The notes under the pieces were generated by a model, which saw only the letters and a program-made list of their open reading frames with translations, was not told the origin of the DNA and did not search any database. Shown one piece after another: positions 54,439 through 62,415 of a DNA stretch of 64,000 bases. Source of the DNA: Virgisporangium aliadipatigenens (lineage in GTDB: Bacteria > Actinomycetota > Actinomycetes > Mycobacteriales > Micromonosporaceae); contig NZ_BOPF01000002.1 in the NCBI RefSeq assembly GCF_016863615.1, positions 372,001 to 436,000 of the forward strand, in the 5' to 3' direction. The translations under genes were made by a program, and so were the position numbers. How positions within the stretch are numbered: position 1 is the stretch's first letter; each line of letters opens with the position of its first letter.

Positions 54439-56133
54439 TCAGTGGACTGTGGCCGCGCCGGCGAGGAGGAGTTCGCGGCAGGCGGCGCGGCGCACCTTGC
54501 CGCTCGTCGTGACCGGCAGCGCCCCGACCGGCAGCAGCAGCACGTCGGCGACGTCCACGCCGTGTTCGGCCGCCACCGCCGCGCGCACCGTCGCCGCCAG
54601 CGCCTCCCGACGGGACTCCTCAAGGGGGAACGCCACGCGCACCTCGACCGCCACGGCGAGCCGTTGCGCCGCGCCGTGCGCCACCGCCACGCACCGCCGC
54701 CCCTCGAACGCGGGATCGCTACCCTGCACGGTGTACTCGACGTCCTGCGGGTGCACACTGCGCCCGTCGACGGTGATCACGTCGGCGAGCCGCCCGACGA
54801 TGAACAGTTCGCCCTCCCGGAGGAAGCCGAGGTCGCCGGTACGCAGGTAGAGGCGTTCGTCGAAGCCGGCCAGCCGGCCGCCGAACGTGGCCGTCGTCTC
54901 GGCGGGGCGCCGCCAGTAGCCCATGCCCACGCTCGGCCCCTGCACCCAGATCTCGCCGACCTCGCCCGGTGCGCGTTCGGCGTGGTGGGTCGGGTCGACG
55001 ATCCGCACGGTCAGCCCCTCGGGCCGGTGGCCGCAGCCGACCAGTGCCCGGCTCGCGCCCGGGTCGGCGTTCGGCACGGCGACGCCGTCCTGCAGCCCGC
55101 GCCGGTCGAACGACACCACGCGTGGCGTGCCGCCGTGGCGCAGCCCGCTGACGAACACGGTCCCCTCGGCGAGGCCGAAGCACGGCGCGAACGCCTCCGC
55201 CCGGAACCCGCTCGGCCCGAAGTGCGCCGCGAACTGCGCCAGCGTGCGGGGCCGGACGGGTTCGGCGGCGTTCAGGACCACCGACAGCGTGCGCAGGTCC
55301 AGCGTGTCGCGCTGCTCGGCGGTCACCTTGCGCACGCACTGGTCGAACGCGAAGTTCGGCGCGGCGGTGAGCGTGCCGCCCACGGCGGAGACGACCCGCA
55401 GCCACACGAACGGCCGCAGCAGGAACGCCATCGGTGGGATGAGGGTCATCGTGCCGCCGTGCAGGGCGGTGTACATCATCAGCGCCAGGCCCATGTCGTG
55501 GAAGTGCGGCAGCCAGCTGACGGTGCGCAGGTGCGCCGGCTGCGGGGCGAGGGCGTGCGTGAAGTCGGTGAGCATCCGCAGGTTGTGCAGGTAGTTCTTG
55601 TGCGTGATGAGCACCCCGCGCGGCACGCCGGTCGAGCCGGAGGTGTACTGCAGCACGGCCACGTCGCAGCGGCGGTACAGCGGCGCCACGTCGTACGTGT
55701 CGGCGGCGACGACGACCGGCCCGAACGCCGCCGGCGCCCGCCCGCCGAGCTGCGCCGCGACGGCCGCGGTCGTCACGGTCAGCGCCGGCCGGGCGTCGTC
55801 GGCCAGGGCGGCCAGGTGGGCGATCGCGCGTTCGCCCTGCTGCGGCAGCGGCGCCGGCACGGCCGTGACGCCGGCGTAGAAGCAGCCGAAGAGCGCCGCC
55901 GTGAAGTCGACCCCCGACGGGTGCAGCAGCAGGACCCGGTCGCCCGGTTCGGTCATGGTGATCAGCTGCGCCGCCACGGCGAGGGCGCGCCGGTGCAGGT
56001 CCGCGTACGTGAGCCGTTCGGTGATCCGATCCTCGATCCCGACGTGCTGGCAGGCGACCCGATCGGGCTGCGCCACCGCGCGCCGGCGCAGCAGTTGTCC
56101 GAGGTCGGTCACGTCGTGCGGTGCGTCGATCAT
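54439..56133 (-). CDS. Fatty-acyl-AMP ligase (FAAL)
   Basis: 564 residues. ANL-superfamily motifs: YTSGSTGVPRGVLITHKN (A3), WLPHFHDMGL (FAAL/FadD-type), YLRTGDLGFL (A7/A8) and C-terminal TTSGKVRR with the catalytic Lys. The HFHDMGL pattern and short length place it with FAALs, which activate long-chain acids as adenylates for transfer to an acyl carrier protein rather than CoA. No ACP, PKS or NRPS gene is next to it in the window. It is divergent from a SARP/AfsR-type regulator. Confidence 0.9.
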   Translation of the reverse strand: MIDAPHDVTDLGQLLRRRAVAQPDRVACQHVGIEDRITERLTYADLHRRALAVAAQLITMTEPGDRVLLLHPSGVDFTAALFGCFYAGVTAVPAPLPQQGERAIAHLAALADDARPALTVTTAAVAAQLGGRAPAAFGPVVVAADTYDVAPLYRRCDVAVLQYTSGSTGVPRGVLITHKNYLHNLRMLTDFTHALAPQPAHLRTVSWLPHFHDMGLALMMYTALHGGTMTLIPPMAFLLRPFVWLRVVSAVGGTLTAAPNFAFDQCVRKVTAEQRDTLDLRTLSVVLNAAEPVRPRTLAQFAAHFGPSGFRAEAFAPCFGLAEGTVFVSGLRHGGTPRVVSFDRRGLQDGVAVPNADPGASRALVGCGHRPEGLTVRIVDPTHHAERAPGEVGEIWVQGPSVGMGYWRRPAETTATFGGRLAGFDERLYLRTGDLGFLREGELFIVGRLADVITVDGRSVHPQDVEYTVQGSDPAFEGRRCVAVAHGAAQRLAVAVEVRVAFPLEESRREALAATVRAAVAAEHGVDVADVLLLPVGALPVTTSGKVRRAACRELLLAGAATVH

Positions 56134-56181
56134 CAGGTGTCCCTCCGGCTTGTCAGTTGCCCGGACAACCCTGGAGAACCC

Positions 56182-56211
56182 GCGTCAACAAGATGCCGAC
56201 AAGGCGTCAAC
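56182..56211. promoter_or_regulatory. Direct repeat, candidate SARP operator
   Basis: GCGTCAAC occurs at 56182-56189 and 56204-56211, exactly 22 bases apart, in the 118-base gap between the FAAL and the SARP regulator. SARP proteins bind direct repeats spaced by 11 or 22 bases. Confidence 0.5.
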
Positions 56212-56251
56212 GGGAAGATCGCTCCCGCGCAAGTGCGGAGGGGAGCTGCTG

Positions 56252-59080
56252 GTGGAACGCGACGGCTGGACGTTCACGGTGCTCGGCGCGGTGCGCGGCC
56301 ACCACGGGGGTGCGGAGGTGCCGCTCGGTTCGCCGCAGCAGCGCGTGATCCTCGCGATGCTGCTGCTGCGGCCCGGGCCGGTGACGGTCGAGCACCTGAT
56401 CGCGGGGCTGTGGTCGACGCCGCCGACCCGGGCGGCCGCCGGCACGGTGCGCACCTACCTGTCCCGGCTGCGCGCCCTGCTGCACCGCGACGACGACACC
56501 CGGCTGGTCTCCGACGGCGGCATGCACGAGCTGCGCCGGCCGCCGGGTTCCCTCGACCTGGATCTGGTCGAGCGCGATCTCGCCGACGCCGACGCGGCCG
56601 AGGCGGCCGGCGACCTCGACACCGCGCGCCGCCTCGTCGCGCGCTGCGCCCGGCGCTGGTCGGGCCCGGTGCTGACCGGGCTGGACGGGCCGTTCGTCAC
56701 GGCGCGGCGGGGCAGCCTCACCGAGCGGCACATGGCCGTCGTCGAGCGGCGGCTGCGGCTGGATCTCGACGCGGGCGACACCGCGTCCGTGGTCGCCGCG
56801 CTCGCGACGCTGACCGACGAGCATCCGTTCCGGGAGAACCTGCGGGAGCTGCTGATGCTGGCGCTCTACCGGCAGGGGCGCACCGCCGAGGCACTGGAGG
56901 TCTTCGCGGCCACCCGTTCGCTGCTGCGCGACGAGTTGGGCATCGATCCGGGTGCGCGGCTGGCGACGTTGCACCGGCGGGTGCTCGACCGGGACCCGAC
57001 CCTCGCCGCTCCCGGGCCGCCGCCGGTCGCCGAGCGGGGCCGTCCGACGGTCCGTCCGGCGCAGCTTCCGCGCGCCGCCGCCGCCTTCTCCGGCCGTCGC
57101 GCCGAGTTGGTCGAACTGGCGGAGCTGACCGCCGCCGCGGACACGACCGCGCTGGTGGTGATCGGCGGGATGGGCGGGCTGGGCAAGACGACGCTGGCCG
57201 TGCGCTGGGCCCACGCCGCCGCCGAACGCTACCCGGACGGCCAGCTCTTCGTGGACCTGCGCGGGTTCGGCCCGGACGGCGCCGCGCTGGATCCCGCGGA
57301 GGTGCTCGCCGAGTTCCTCGACGCGCTGGGCGTTCCGGATCGGCATGTCCCGCGCGGCACACCGGCCCGCGCCGCGCTCTTCCGCAGTGTGCTGAACGGT
57401 CGGCGCATGCTCGTTCTCCTGGACAATGCCCGGGACGGTGACCAGGTGCGGCCGCTGCTGCCCGGCGCACCCGGCTGCGCGGTCGTGGTGACCAGCCGCA
57501 GCCGCCTGCGGGACCTGGTGGTGGCCGAGGGCGCGACACCGATCCACCTCGGCCCGTTCTCCGCGGAGGAGACGCGTGCCTACCTCCGCGCACGCCTGGG
57601 CGGTGAGCGCGTCGACGCGGAACCGGCGGCGGTGGCCGGCATCGAGCGGCTCTGCGGCGGCTCGCCGCTGGCCCTGGCGGTGGTGGCCGGCCGGGCCCTG
57701 ACCGATCCGGCGTTCCCGCTCGCCGCGGTCGCGGCCGAACTGGCGGCCGAGCCCGGCCTTTCCGGCTTCGCCGTGGCCGGCTCGGGATCCGACGTGCGGG
57801 CCGCGTTCTCCTGGTCCTACCGCAGCCTCCCGGCCCCGGCGGCGGACCTGTTCCGGCGGCTGGCCCTGCACCCGGGCCCGCACGTGGCGCTGGCCGGCGC
57901 GGTGAGCCTGGCCGGCGCCGACCGCGCGACGACCCGTGCGCTGCTGCGCGTCCTCTGCGACGCGCACCTGCTGAGCGAGTACGCGCCGGAGCGGTTCCGC
58001 CTGCACGACCTGCTGCGCGCCTACGCCACGGAACTGGTCCTGCGCGACGACGACGCCGCGGCGCGCGAGCGGGTGACGCGGCGGATCGTCGACCACTACC
58101 GCCACTCGGCCGTGAACGCCTCGGACGTGCTGCAGCCCACCCGCCGCCGCCTCGCCCTGGAGCCGCCGGCCGAGGGTGTGCTCCCCGAGGCGCCGCAGCG
58201 GTACGAGGCGGCCGTCGCCTGGTACGACGCGGAGATCGACAACCTGACGGCGCTGATCGAGTTCTGCCGGCGTTCCGGGCGGCTGTGGGCGGTGCTGCAC
58301 CTGACCTGGACGCTCGACCTGTACCGCACCGAGATCCGCCGGCGCGTCGCCGAGTGGGCCGAACGCCTCGGGCAGGCGCTGGAGTGCGCGCGGCGGCTCG
58401 ACGCCGACTGGTGGATCGGTTACCTGCACAGTTCGCGGGGGCGCTGCACGGTGATGCTCGGCCGGCCCGCCGACGCGCGTCCCGACTTCGAGGCGGCGCT
58501 GGCCGTCGGCCGGGCCACGGACGATCCGCTGCGCACGGCCCTCGCCCTGCACGCGTTGAGCCTGACCGTGATCGGTTCGCACCGGCGGCCGCCCACCGCC
58601 GAGGAGGCCACGGCGGTCCACCCGTACGCGCGCGAGGCCCTGGAACTGTACGGCCGGGTCGACAACCACCCGAACGTCGCCGCCGTGGCGGCCTCCTCGC
58701 GCCGGCTCGTCGGCTGGTACGCGTTCCACCACGGGGGCGGCTACGCGGCGGCGCTGCCGCACTTCCACGCGGCGCTCGACAGCGGCGAACGCAGCGGCAA
58801 CCGGCACGGCCTCGCCGCGACGCTGCTGGACCTGGGCCGGCTGCACCGCGCGGCGGGGGCGTTCGACGAGGCGGTGCGGGCGCATCGCGGCGCGCTGGAG
58901 CTCTACGGCGAGCGCAGCGACGCCCGGATCGAGGCGCTGGTCGAGCTGTACGTGACCCACCGCGACAGCGGCGCCCACGGCCACGCGATCCCGCTCCGGA
59001 CGGAGGCCCTGCGGCTGCTGGCGGCCACGCGGTCGCCGGACGCGGACGGATACCGCCGGGCGCTGGACGCCGCCCCGTGA
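56252..59080 (+). CDS. AfsR-type SARP regulator (OmpR-like HTH, BTAD, NB-ARC, TPR)
   Basis: 942 residues from GTG at 56252, GGAGGGGAG just upstream. Residues 1-95: winged-helix (PLGSPQQRVILAMLLLRPG, TVRTYLSRLRALL). Residues ~100-250: bacterial transcriptional activation domain (HMAVVERRLRLDLD, HPFRENLRELLMLALYRQGR, DELGIDPGARL). Residues ~280-560: NB-ARC ATPase with P-loop GGMGGLGKTTLA near 305, MLVLLDNARD and GGSPLALAVVAG. The rest is TPR. It likely activates the divergent FAAL gene through the 22-base direct repeats. Its stop lies directly against the convergent membrane-protein stop. Confidence 0.93.
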   Translation: MERDGWTFTVLGAVRGHHGGAEVPLGSPQQRVILAMLLLRPGPVTVEHLIAGLWSTPPTRAAAGTVRTYLSRLRALLHRDDDTRLVSDGGMHELRRPPGSLDLDLVERDLADADAAEAAGDLDTARRLVARCARRWSGPVLTGLDGPFVTARRGSLTERHMAVVERRLRLDLDAGDTASVVAALATLTDEHPFRENLRELLMLALYRQGRTAEALEVFAATRSLLRDELGIDPGARLATLHRRVLDRDPTLAAPGPPPVAERGRPTVRPAQLPRAAAAFSGRRAELVELAELTAAADTTALVVIGGMGGLGKTTLAVRWAHAAAERYPDGQLFVDLRGFGPDGAALDPAEVLAEFLDALGVPDRHVPRGTPARAALFRSVLNGRRMLVLLDNARDGDQVRPLLPGAPGCAVVVTSRSRLRDLVVAEGATPIHLGPFSAEETRAYLRARLGGERVDAEPAAVAGIERLCGGSPLALAVVAGRALTDPAFPLAAVAAELAAEPGLSGFAVAGSGSDVRAAFSWSYRSLPAPAADLFRRLALHPGPHVALAGAVSLAGADRATTRALLRVLCDAHLLSEYAPERFRLHDLLRAYATELVLRDDDAAARERVTRRIVDHYRHSAVNASDVLQPTRRRLALEPPAEGVLPEAPQRYEAAVAWYDAEIDNLTALIEFCRRSGRLWAVLHLTWTLDLYRTEIRRRVAEWAERLGQALECARRLDADWWIGYLHSSRGRCTVMLGRPADARPDFEAALAVGRATDDPLRTALALHALSLTVIGSHRRPPTAEEATAVHPYAREALELYGRVDNHPNVAAVAASSRRLVGWYAFHHGGGYAAALPHFHAALDSGERSGNRHGLAATLLDLGRLHRAAGAFDEAVRAHRGALELYGERSDARIEALVELYVTHRDSGAHGHAIPLRTEALRLLAATRSPDADGYRRALDAAP

Positions 59081-59497
59081 TCAGGCCCGGGCCGCCGGTG
59101 GGATGAACCGCAGGTAGGCCGGAACGGCCGCCGCGGCGACCCCGAAGTGCATGAGCATCAACGCGACCACGCCGGCGGTGGTGATGCCCGGCTGCGCGTC
59201 CCGGTTGACCAGGAGCAGAACGTCCGGGATCAGGGAGAGCACCAGCACCGTCGGGACCAGGACGCGCAGCACGCCGGCGGCGTCGCGGGCGCGGCCGACG
59301 ATCAGGTGCCAGCCGACCGCGCCGACGATCGCCCCGACGACCGTGAACAGCCCGTACACCGGCGGCTTCAGCGGCATGAACTCGTCGGAGGCGTCGAAGA
59401 GGCCGCGGGCCGCGAGCGCGATGACGCTGTTGACGACGAAGCCGCCGACGGCGCCGATGCCGGCCGCGGCAGCGGTCTTACCCCAGGAGATGGTCAC
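59081..59497 (-). CDS. Small four-helix membrane protein, DUF6069-like
   Basis: 138 residues with four predicted membrane helices (GIGAVGGFVVNSVIALAA, VYGLFTVVGAIVGAVGWHLI, VLVPTVLVLSLIPDVLLLV, ALMLMHFGVAAAAVPAYL), the usual layout of the actinobacterial DUF6069 family. Function unknown. It is the last gene behind the deaminase and GTP cyclohydrolase II genes, 13 bases after the deaminase stop. Confidence 0.75.
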   Translation of the reverse strand: MTISWGKTAAAAGIGAVGGFVVNSVIALAARGLFDASDEFMPLKPPVYGLFTVVGAIVGAVGWHLIVGRARDAAGVLRVLVPTVLVLSLIPDVLLLVNRDAQPGITTAGVVALMLMHFGVAAAAVPAYLRFIPPAARA

Positions 59498-59510
59498 GTC
59501 GGATCCTCCG

Positions 59511-59957
59511 TTACACGAATGCCAGGTGGCTGTTGACGGCGCGCGCCGATGCGGCCAGTGCGGGAAGTTCGACGACCTCGACCCCGTGGCGGCGCAGCGT
59601 CGCGACGCCCTCGCAGTCGGCGAACAGCGCCGGTTCGCGCCACGCGAGCACGACCCGGGTGATGCCGGCGGCCAGGATCAGCCGCGCGCACCCCACCGGC
59701 CGCGAACGCCGCGTGGTGCACGGTTCCAGCGAGGTGTAGACCGTGGCGCCGGCGAGGTCGACGGGCCGGCCGGCGAGCTTGGCCAGCGCGGCCTCCTCGG
59801 CGTGCTGCTGCGGGTCGTCCTCGCCGGTGTACCCGGTCGAGAGCGCCTGCCCGAGCCGGTCGACGACGACGGCCCCGACGGCGTAGCGGGCCGGCACCGG
59901 CGGCGCCGAACGGGACACCTCGATCGCGTGGGCGAGCCAGGCGAGGTCGGTCCGCAC
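59511..59957 (-). CDS. CDA-fold deaminase, RibD deaminase-like
   Basis: 148 residues from GTG at 59957, four bases after the ribA stop. Zinc-dependent deaminase motifs are complete: HAEEAAL (ligand His and catalytic Glu) and LEPCTTRRSRPVGCARLIL (two Cys ligands, PCx8C). This matches the RibD/riboflavin deaminase domain without the reductase half. Placed after GTP cyclohydrolase II, it would deaminate the 2,5-diaminopyrimidine product of that enzyme. The pair gives the first two flavin-pathway steps, or a branch to a flavin- or pyrimidine-derived metabolite. Confidence 0.88.
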   Translation of the reverse strand: MRTDLAWLAHAIEVSRSAPPVPARYAVGAVVVDRLGQALSTGYTGEDDPQQHAEEAALAKLAGRPVDLAGATVYTSLEPCTTRRSRPVGCARLILAAGITRVVLAWREPALFADCEGVATLRRHGVEVVELPALAASARAVNSHLAFV

Positions 59958-59960
59958 GGT

Positions 59961-60578
59961 CTACGCCGCGAGCGGGAGGTGCAGCGTGTGCGCGGTGCGG
60001 TCGCGCTTGGCGGTCAGGTAGCGGGCGTTCGCGGGGGAGAGGTGGACCCCGGTCGGCACGCGCTCGGCGACGTCCACGCCGAGCGCCGCCAGCTGGACGG
60101 CCTTGTCGGGGTTGTTGGACAGCAGCCGGATCTCGTCCACGCCGAGCGCGGTGAGCATCTGCGCGGCGGCGGTGTAGTCCCGCTCGTCCTCGCCGCGTCC
60201 GAGCGCGAGGTTGGCCTCGTAGGTGTCGAGCCCCGCGTCCTGCAGCGCGTACGCGTCGAGTTTGGCGTACAGGCCGATGCCGCGGCCCTCCTGGCGCAGG
60301 TAGAGCAGGTAGCCGCCGGCCTCGGCGATGCGTTCGACGGCCTCGCGCAGCTGCGGTCCGCAGTCGCAGCGCTCGCTGCCGAACACGTCGCCGGTGAGGC
60401 ACTCGCTGTGCGGCCGCACCAGCGGGACCCCGCGCGGGTGGCGGTGGTCGCCGAGGCCGAGGGCGAGATGTTCGCGCCCGTCGGCGAGGCCGGTGAACGT
60501 GAAGACCTCCGCGGCGGTGGCGTAGCCGTCGGGGAAGCGCAACGGCACCGTGACCCGCGTCCGTATCCGTGCCGTCAT
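59961..60578 (-). CDS. ribA: GTP cyclohydrolase II
   Basis: 205 residues from the ATG at 60578 preceded by GGAGG; the frame opens earlier (60605) but inside the operator. The zinc-site motif GDVFGSERCDCGPQL supplies three Cys ligands, and RQEGRGIGLYAKL is the phosphate-binding/catalytic loop; later LGxxDIR-type LGVDEIRLLSNNPDK is present. It opens GTP to a diaminopyrimidine, the first committed riboflavin step. It is a stand-alone ribA, not fused to RibB, and is not near other rib genes. It heads a three-gene operon behind a 14-bp inverted repeat. Confidence 0.93.
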   Translation of the reverse strand: MTARIRTRVTVPLRFPDGYATAAEVFTFTGLADGREHLALGLGDHRHPRGVPLVRPHSECLTGDVFGSERCDCGPQLREAVERIAEAGGYLLYLRQEGRGIGLYAKLDAYALQDAGLDTYEANLALGRGEDERDYTAAAQMLTALGVDEIRLLSNNPDKAVQLAALGVDVAERVPTGVHLSPANARYLTAKRDRTAHTLHLPLAA

Positions 60579-60592
60579 GCCGACCTCCGATT

Positions 60593-60640
60593 GTTGATGT
60601 TTCAAGGAACAGCATTGCGCCGGAAACTTGAAACATCAAC
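60593..60640. promoter_or_regulatory. 14-bp inverted repeat operator upstream of ribA
   Basis: GTTGATGTTTCAAG (60593-60606) and CTTGAAACATCAAC (60627-60640) are perfect inverted repeats with a 20-base spacer. Each arm contains TTGA-N4-TCAA, itself a half-palindromic box of the kind MarR-type repressors bind. It lies 15-62 bases upstream of the ribA start. No MarR gene is in the window. Confidence 0.75.
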
Positions 60641-60660
60641 TAAGAAGGCTGTGGCCAACC

Positions 60661-62415
60661 TCACCGGACCCGCGTGCCCGCCGCCGTCCAGCCGTGCCAG
60701 AGGCGGCTGTAGAACCCGCCCGCGTCCAGCAGTTCCTCGTGCGTGCCGACCTCGGCGATCGCCCCGTGGTCGAGCAGCACCACCCGGTCGGCCCCGGCCG
60801 CCTGGGTCAGCCGGTGCGCCACGACCAGGGTCGTCCGCCCGGCCGTGGCAGCGGCGGCCGCCCGTTCCAGCTCGCGCGCGCCGGCGCTGCCCGCCTCGGC
60901 CGTCGCCTCGTCCAGGATCGCGACGTCGGGGTCCATCAGCACGAGCCGGGCCAGCGCGAGGTGCTGCGCCTGCGCGGCGGTCAGTTCGTGGCCGCCCTCG
61001 CCGACGTGGGTGTGCACGCCGTCCGGCAGGGCCCGCACCCAGCCGAGCGCGCCCACCCGGTCGAGCGCGGCGACGGCCTCCTCCTCGGTGGCCGTGGCGC
61101 GGGCCAGGCGCACGTCGTCGAGGAGCGTTCCGGCGAAGACGTGCACCTCCTGGCTGACCACGCAGATCCGCCGCCGCACCTCCCGCTCGCCGAACGCGGA
61201 CAGGTCGACGCCGCCGAGGCGCACCGAACCGTCGGTCGCGGCGAGGATCCCCCCGGCGATGCCGGCGAGCGTGGTCTTGCCGGCGCCGCTGGCCCCGACG
61301 AGCGCGACCCGTTCGCCGGGGGCGATGCGCAGCGTCACGTCGCGCAGCACCGGCGGGCCGCCGTCGTAGCGGTAGTGCAGGCCGGCGAGGTCGAGACCGG
61401 TGTCCGCGGGAACGGGCGCGTCCGGGGCCGGCTCCGCGGGCGCCGCCAGCCGGGTCACCCCGACCAGCCGCGCGAGGCTCGCCCCGGCCTGCTGGATCGT
61501 GTCGAACTCGAAGACGAGCAGCCCGATCGGGTTGAACAGCCGATGGAAGTACAGCGCCGCGGCGGTCGTCGCGCCCACGGTCGTCTGGCCGGCCTGCACC
61601 AGCAGGAACCCGGTCACCAGCACCAGGCTCAACCCGAGGAACTCGGCCCGGCTGATCCACGAGGTGAACCGGAAGAACATCCGCAGCACCCGCAGCACCA
61701 CGTCGACGGCCGCCTGCGAACGTTCGGTCACCAGACGCAGCTGTGTGCCCTCCAGCCGGTACGCGTGCACCGTCTCCACCCCGCGCAGCGCGCCGACGAG
61801 GGCCTGCGTGCGTTCGGAGGTGACCTCGCGCTGCCTGGCGTACAGCGGCGCCGACCGGGGCAGGTACGACCGCAGCGCGAACACGTACACCGGCCCGGCG
61901 GCCAGTCCCGCCAGGCACAGCCGCCAGTCGAGCGCCAGCAGCCCGAACGCCGTCAGCACGACCGTCAGCACGGCGCCGACCATGTCCGGCCCGGTCGTCG
62001 TGATGGCCCGGGTCACCACGGCCACGTCGTCGCCGGCGCGGGCCACGAGATCGCCGGTGCCGGCCTTCTCCACGACGGCGGAGGGGACGTGCAGCGCGCG
62101 GTCGACGACCCGTTCGCGCACCCGGGCCAGAACGGTCTCGCCGAGGCGCGCCACGAGCACGCTGCCGAGCGCGGTGAGCAGTCCGCCGACGGCGGCCGCC
62201 CCGGCGACGATCAGCGCGGCGTGCACGATCTGCCGATGCGAGGCCCCTCGCGCGATGTCGTCCACCATGCGGCCGAGCACCCACGGGGCGACCAGCCCGG
62301 CGGCGCTCGCGGCGACGACGGTGACGAACGCGGCACCGGTGCGCACCGGCAGCCGCCGGAACTCGGCGCCGAGCGCCGTCCAGGTCTGCCGGGCGGTGGC
62401 GACGGGCAGCTTCAC
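60661..62415 (-). CDS. ABC exporter half-transporter with intact Walker A but altered signature motif
   Basis: 584 residues. An N-terminal six-helix type IV exporter membrane domain is followed by an NBD: Walker A GASGAGKTT, Walker B VAILDEAT and H-loop VVAHRL are intact. The signature LSGGQ is replaced by ELTAAQAQHLALAR. It starts in an ATGA overlap with the upstream half-transporter, whose NBD has the complementary defect. Together they would form an asymmetric heterodimer with one consensus ATP site. Its stop abuts the ribA operator. Confidence 0.9.
   Translation of the reverse strand: MKLPVATARQTWTALGAEFRRLPVRTGAAFVTVVAASAAGLVAPWVLGRMVDDIARGASHRQIVHAALIVAGAAAVGGLLTALGSVLVARLGETVLARVRERVVDRALHVPSAVVEKAGTGDLVARAGDDVAVVTRAITTTGPDMVGAVLTVVLTAFGLLALDWRLCLAGLAAGPVYVFALRSYLPRSAPLYARQREVTSERTQALVGALRGVETVHAYRLEGTQLRLVTERSQAAVDVVLRVLRMFFRFTSWISRAEFLGLSLVLVTGFLLVQAGQTTVGATTAAALYFHRLFNPIGLLVFEFDTIQQAGASLARLVGVTRLAAPAEPAPDAPVPADTGLDLAGLHYRYDGGPPVLRDVTLRIAPGERVALVGASGAGKTTLAGIAGGILAATDGSVRLGGVDLSAFGEREVRRRICVVSQEVHVFAGTLLDDVRLARATATEEEAVAALDRVGALGWVRALPDGVHTHVGEGGHELTAAQAQHLALARLVLMDPDVAILDEATAEAGSAGARELERAAAAATAGRTTLVVAHRLTQAAGADRVVLLDHGAIAEVGTHEELLDAGGFYSRLWHGWTAAGTRVR

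Noticed and set aside
54442-57441. 999-codon plus-strand frame spanning the FAAL and the SARP
   Set aside because: It crosses the intergenic region in a third frame and has no recognisable domain; both real genes are well supported.
54439-59080. A lipopeptide or polyketide biosynthetic cluster around the FAAL and SARP
   Set aside because: No acyl carrier protein, PKS or NRPS gene is present on either side; only activation and regulation genes are seen.
60579-60660. FMN riboswitch upstream of ribA
   Set aside because: The gap is only 82 bases and is dominated by the 14-bp inverted repeat; none of the conserved RFN-element stems was recognised.
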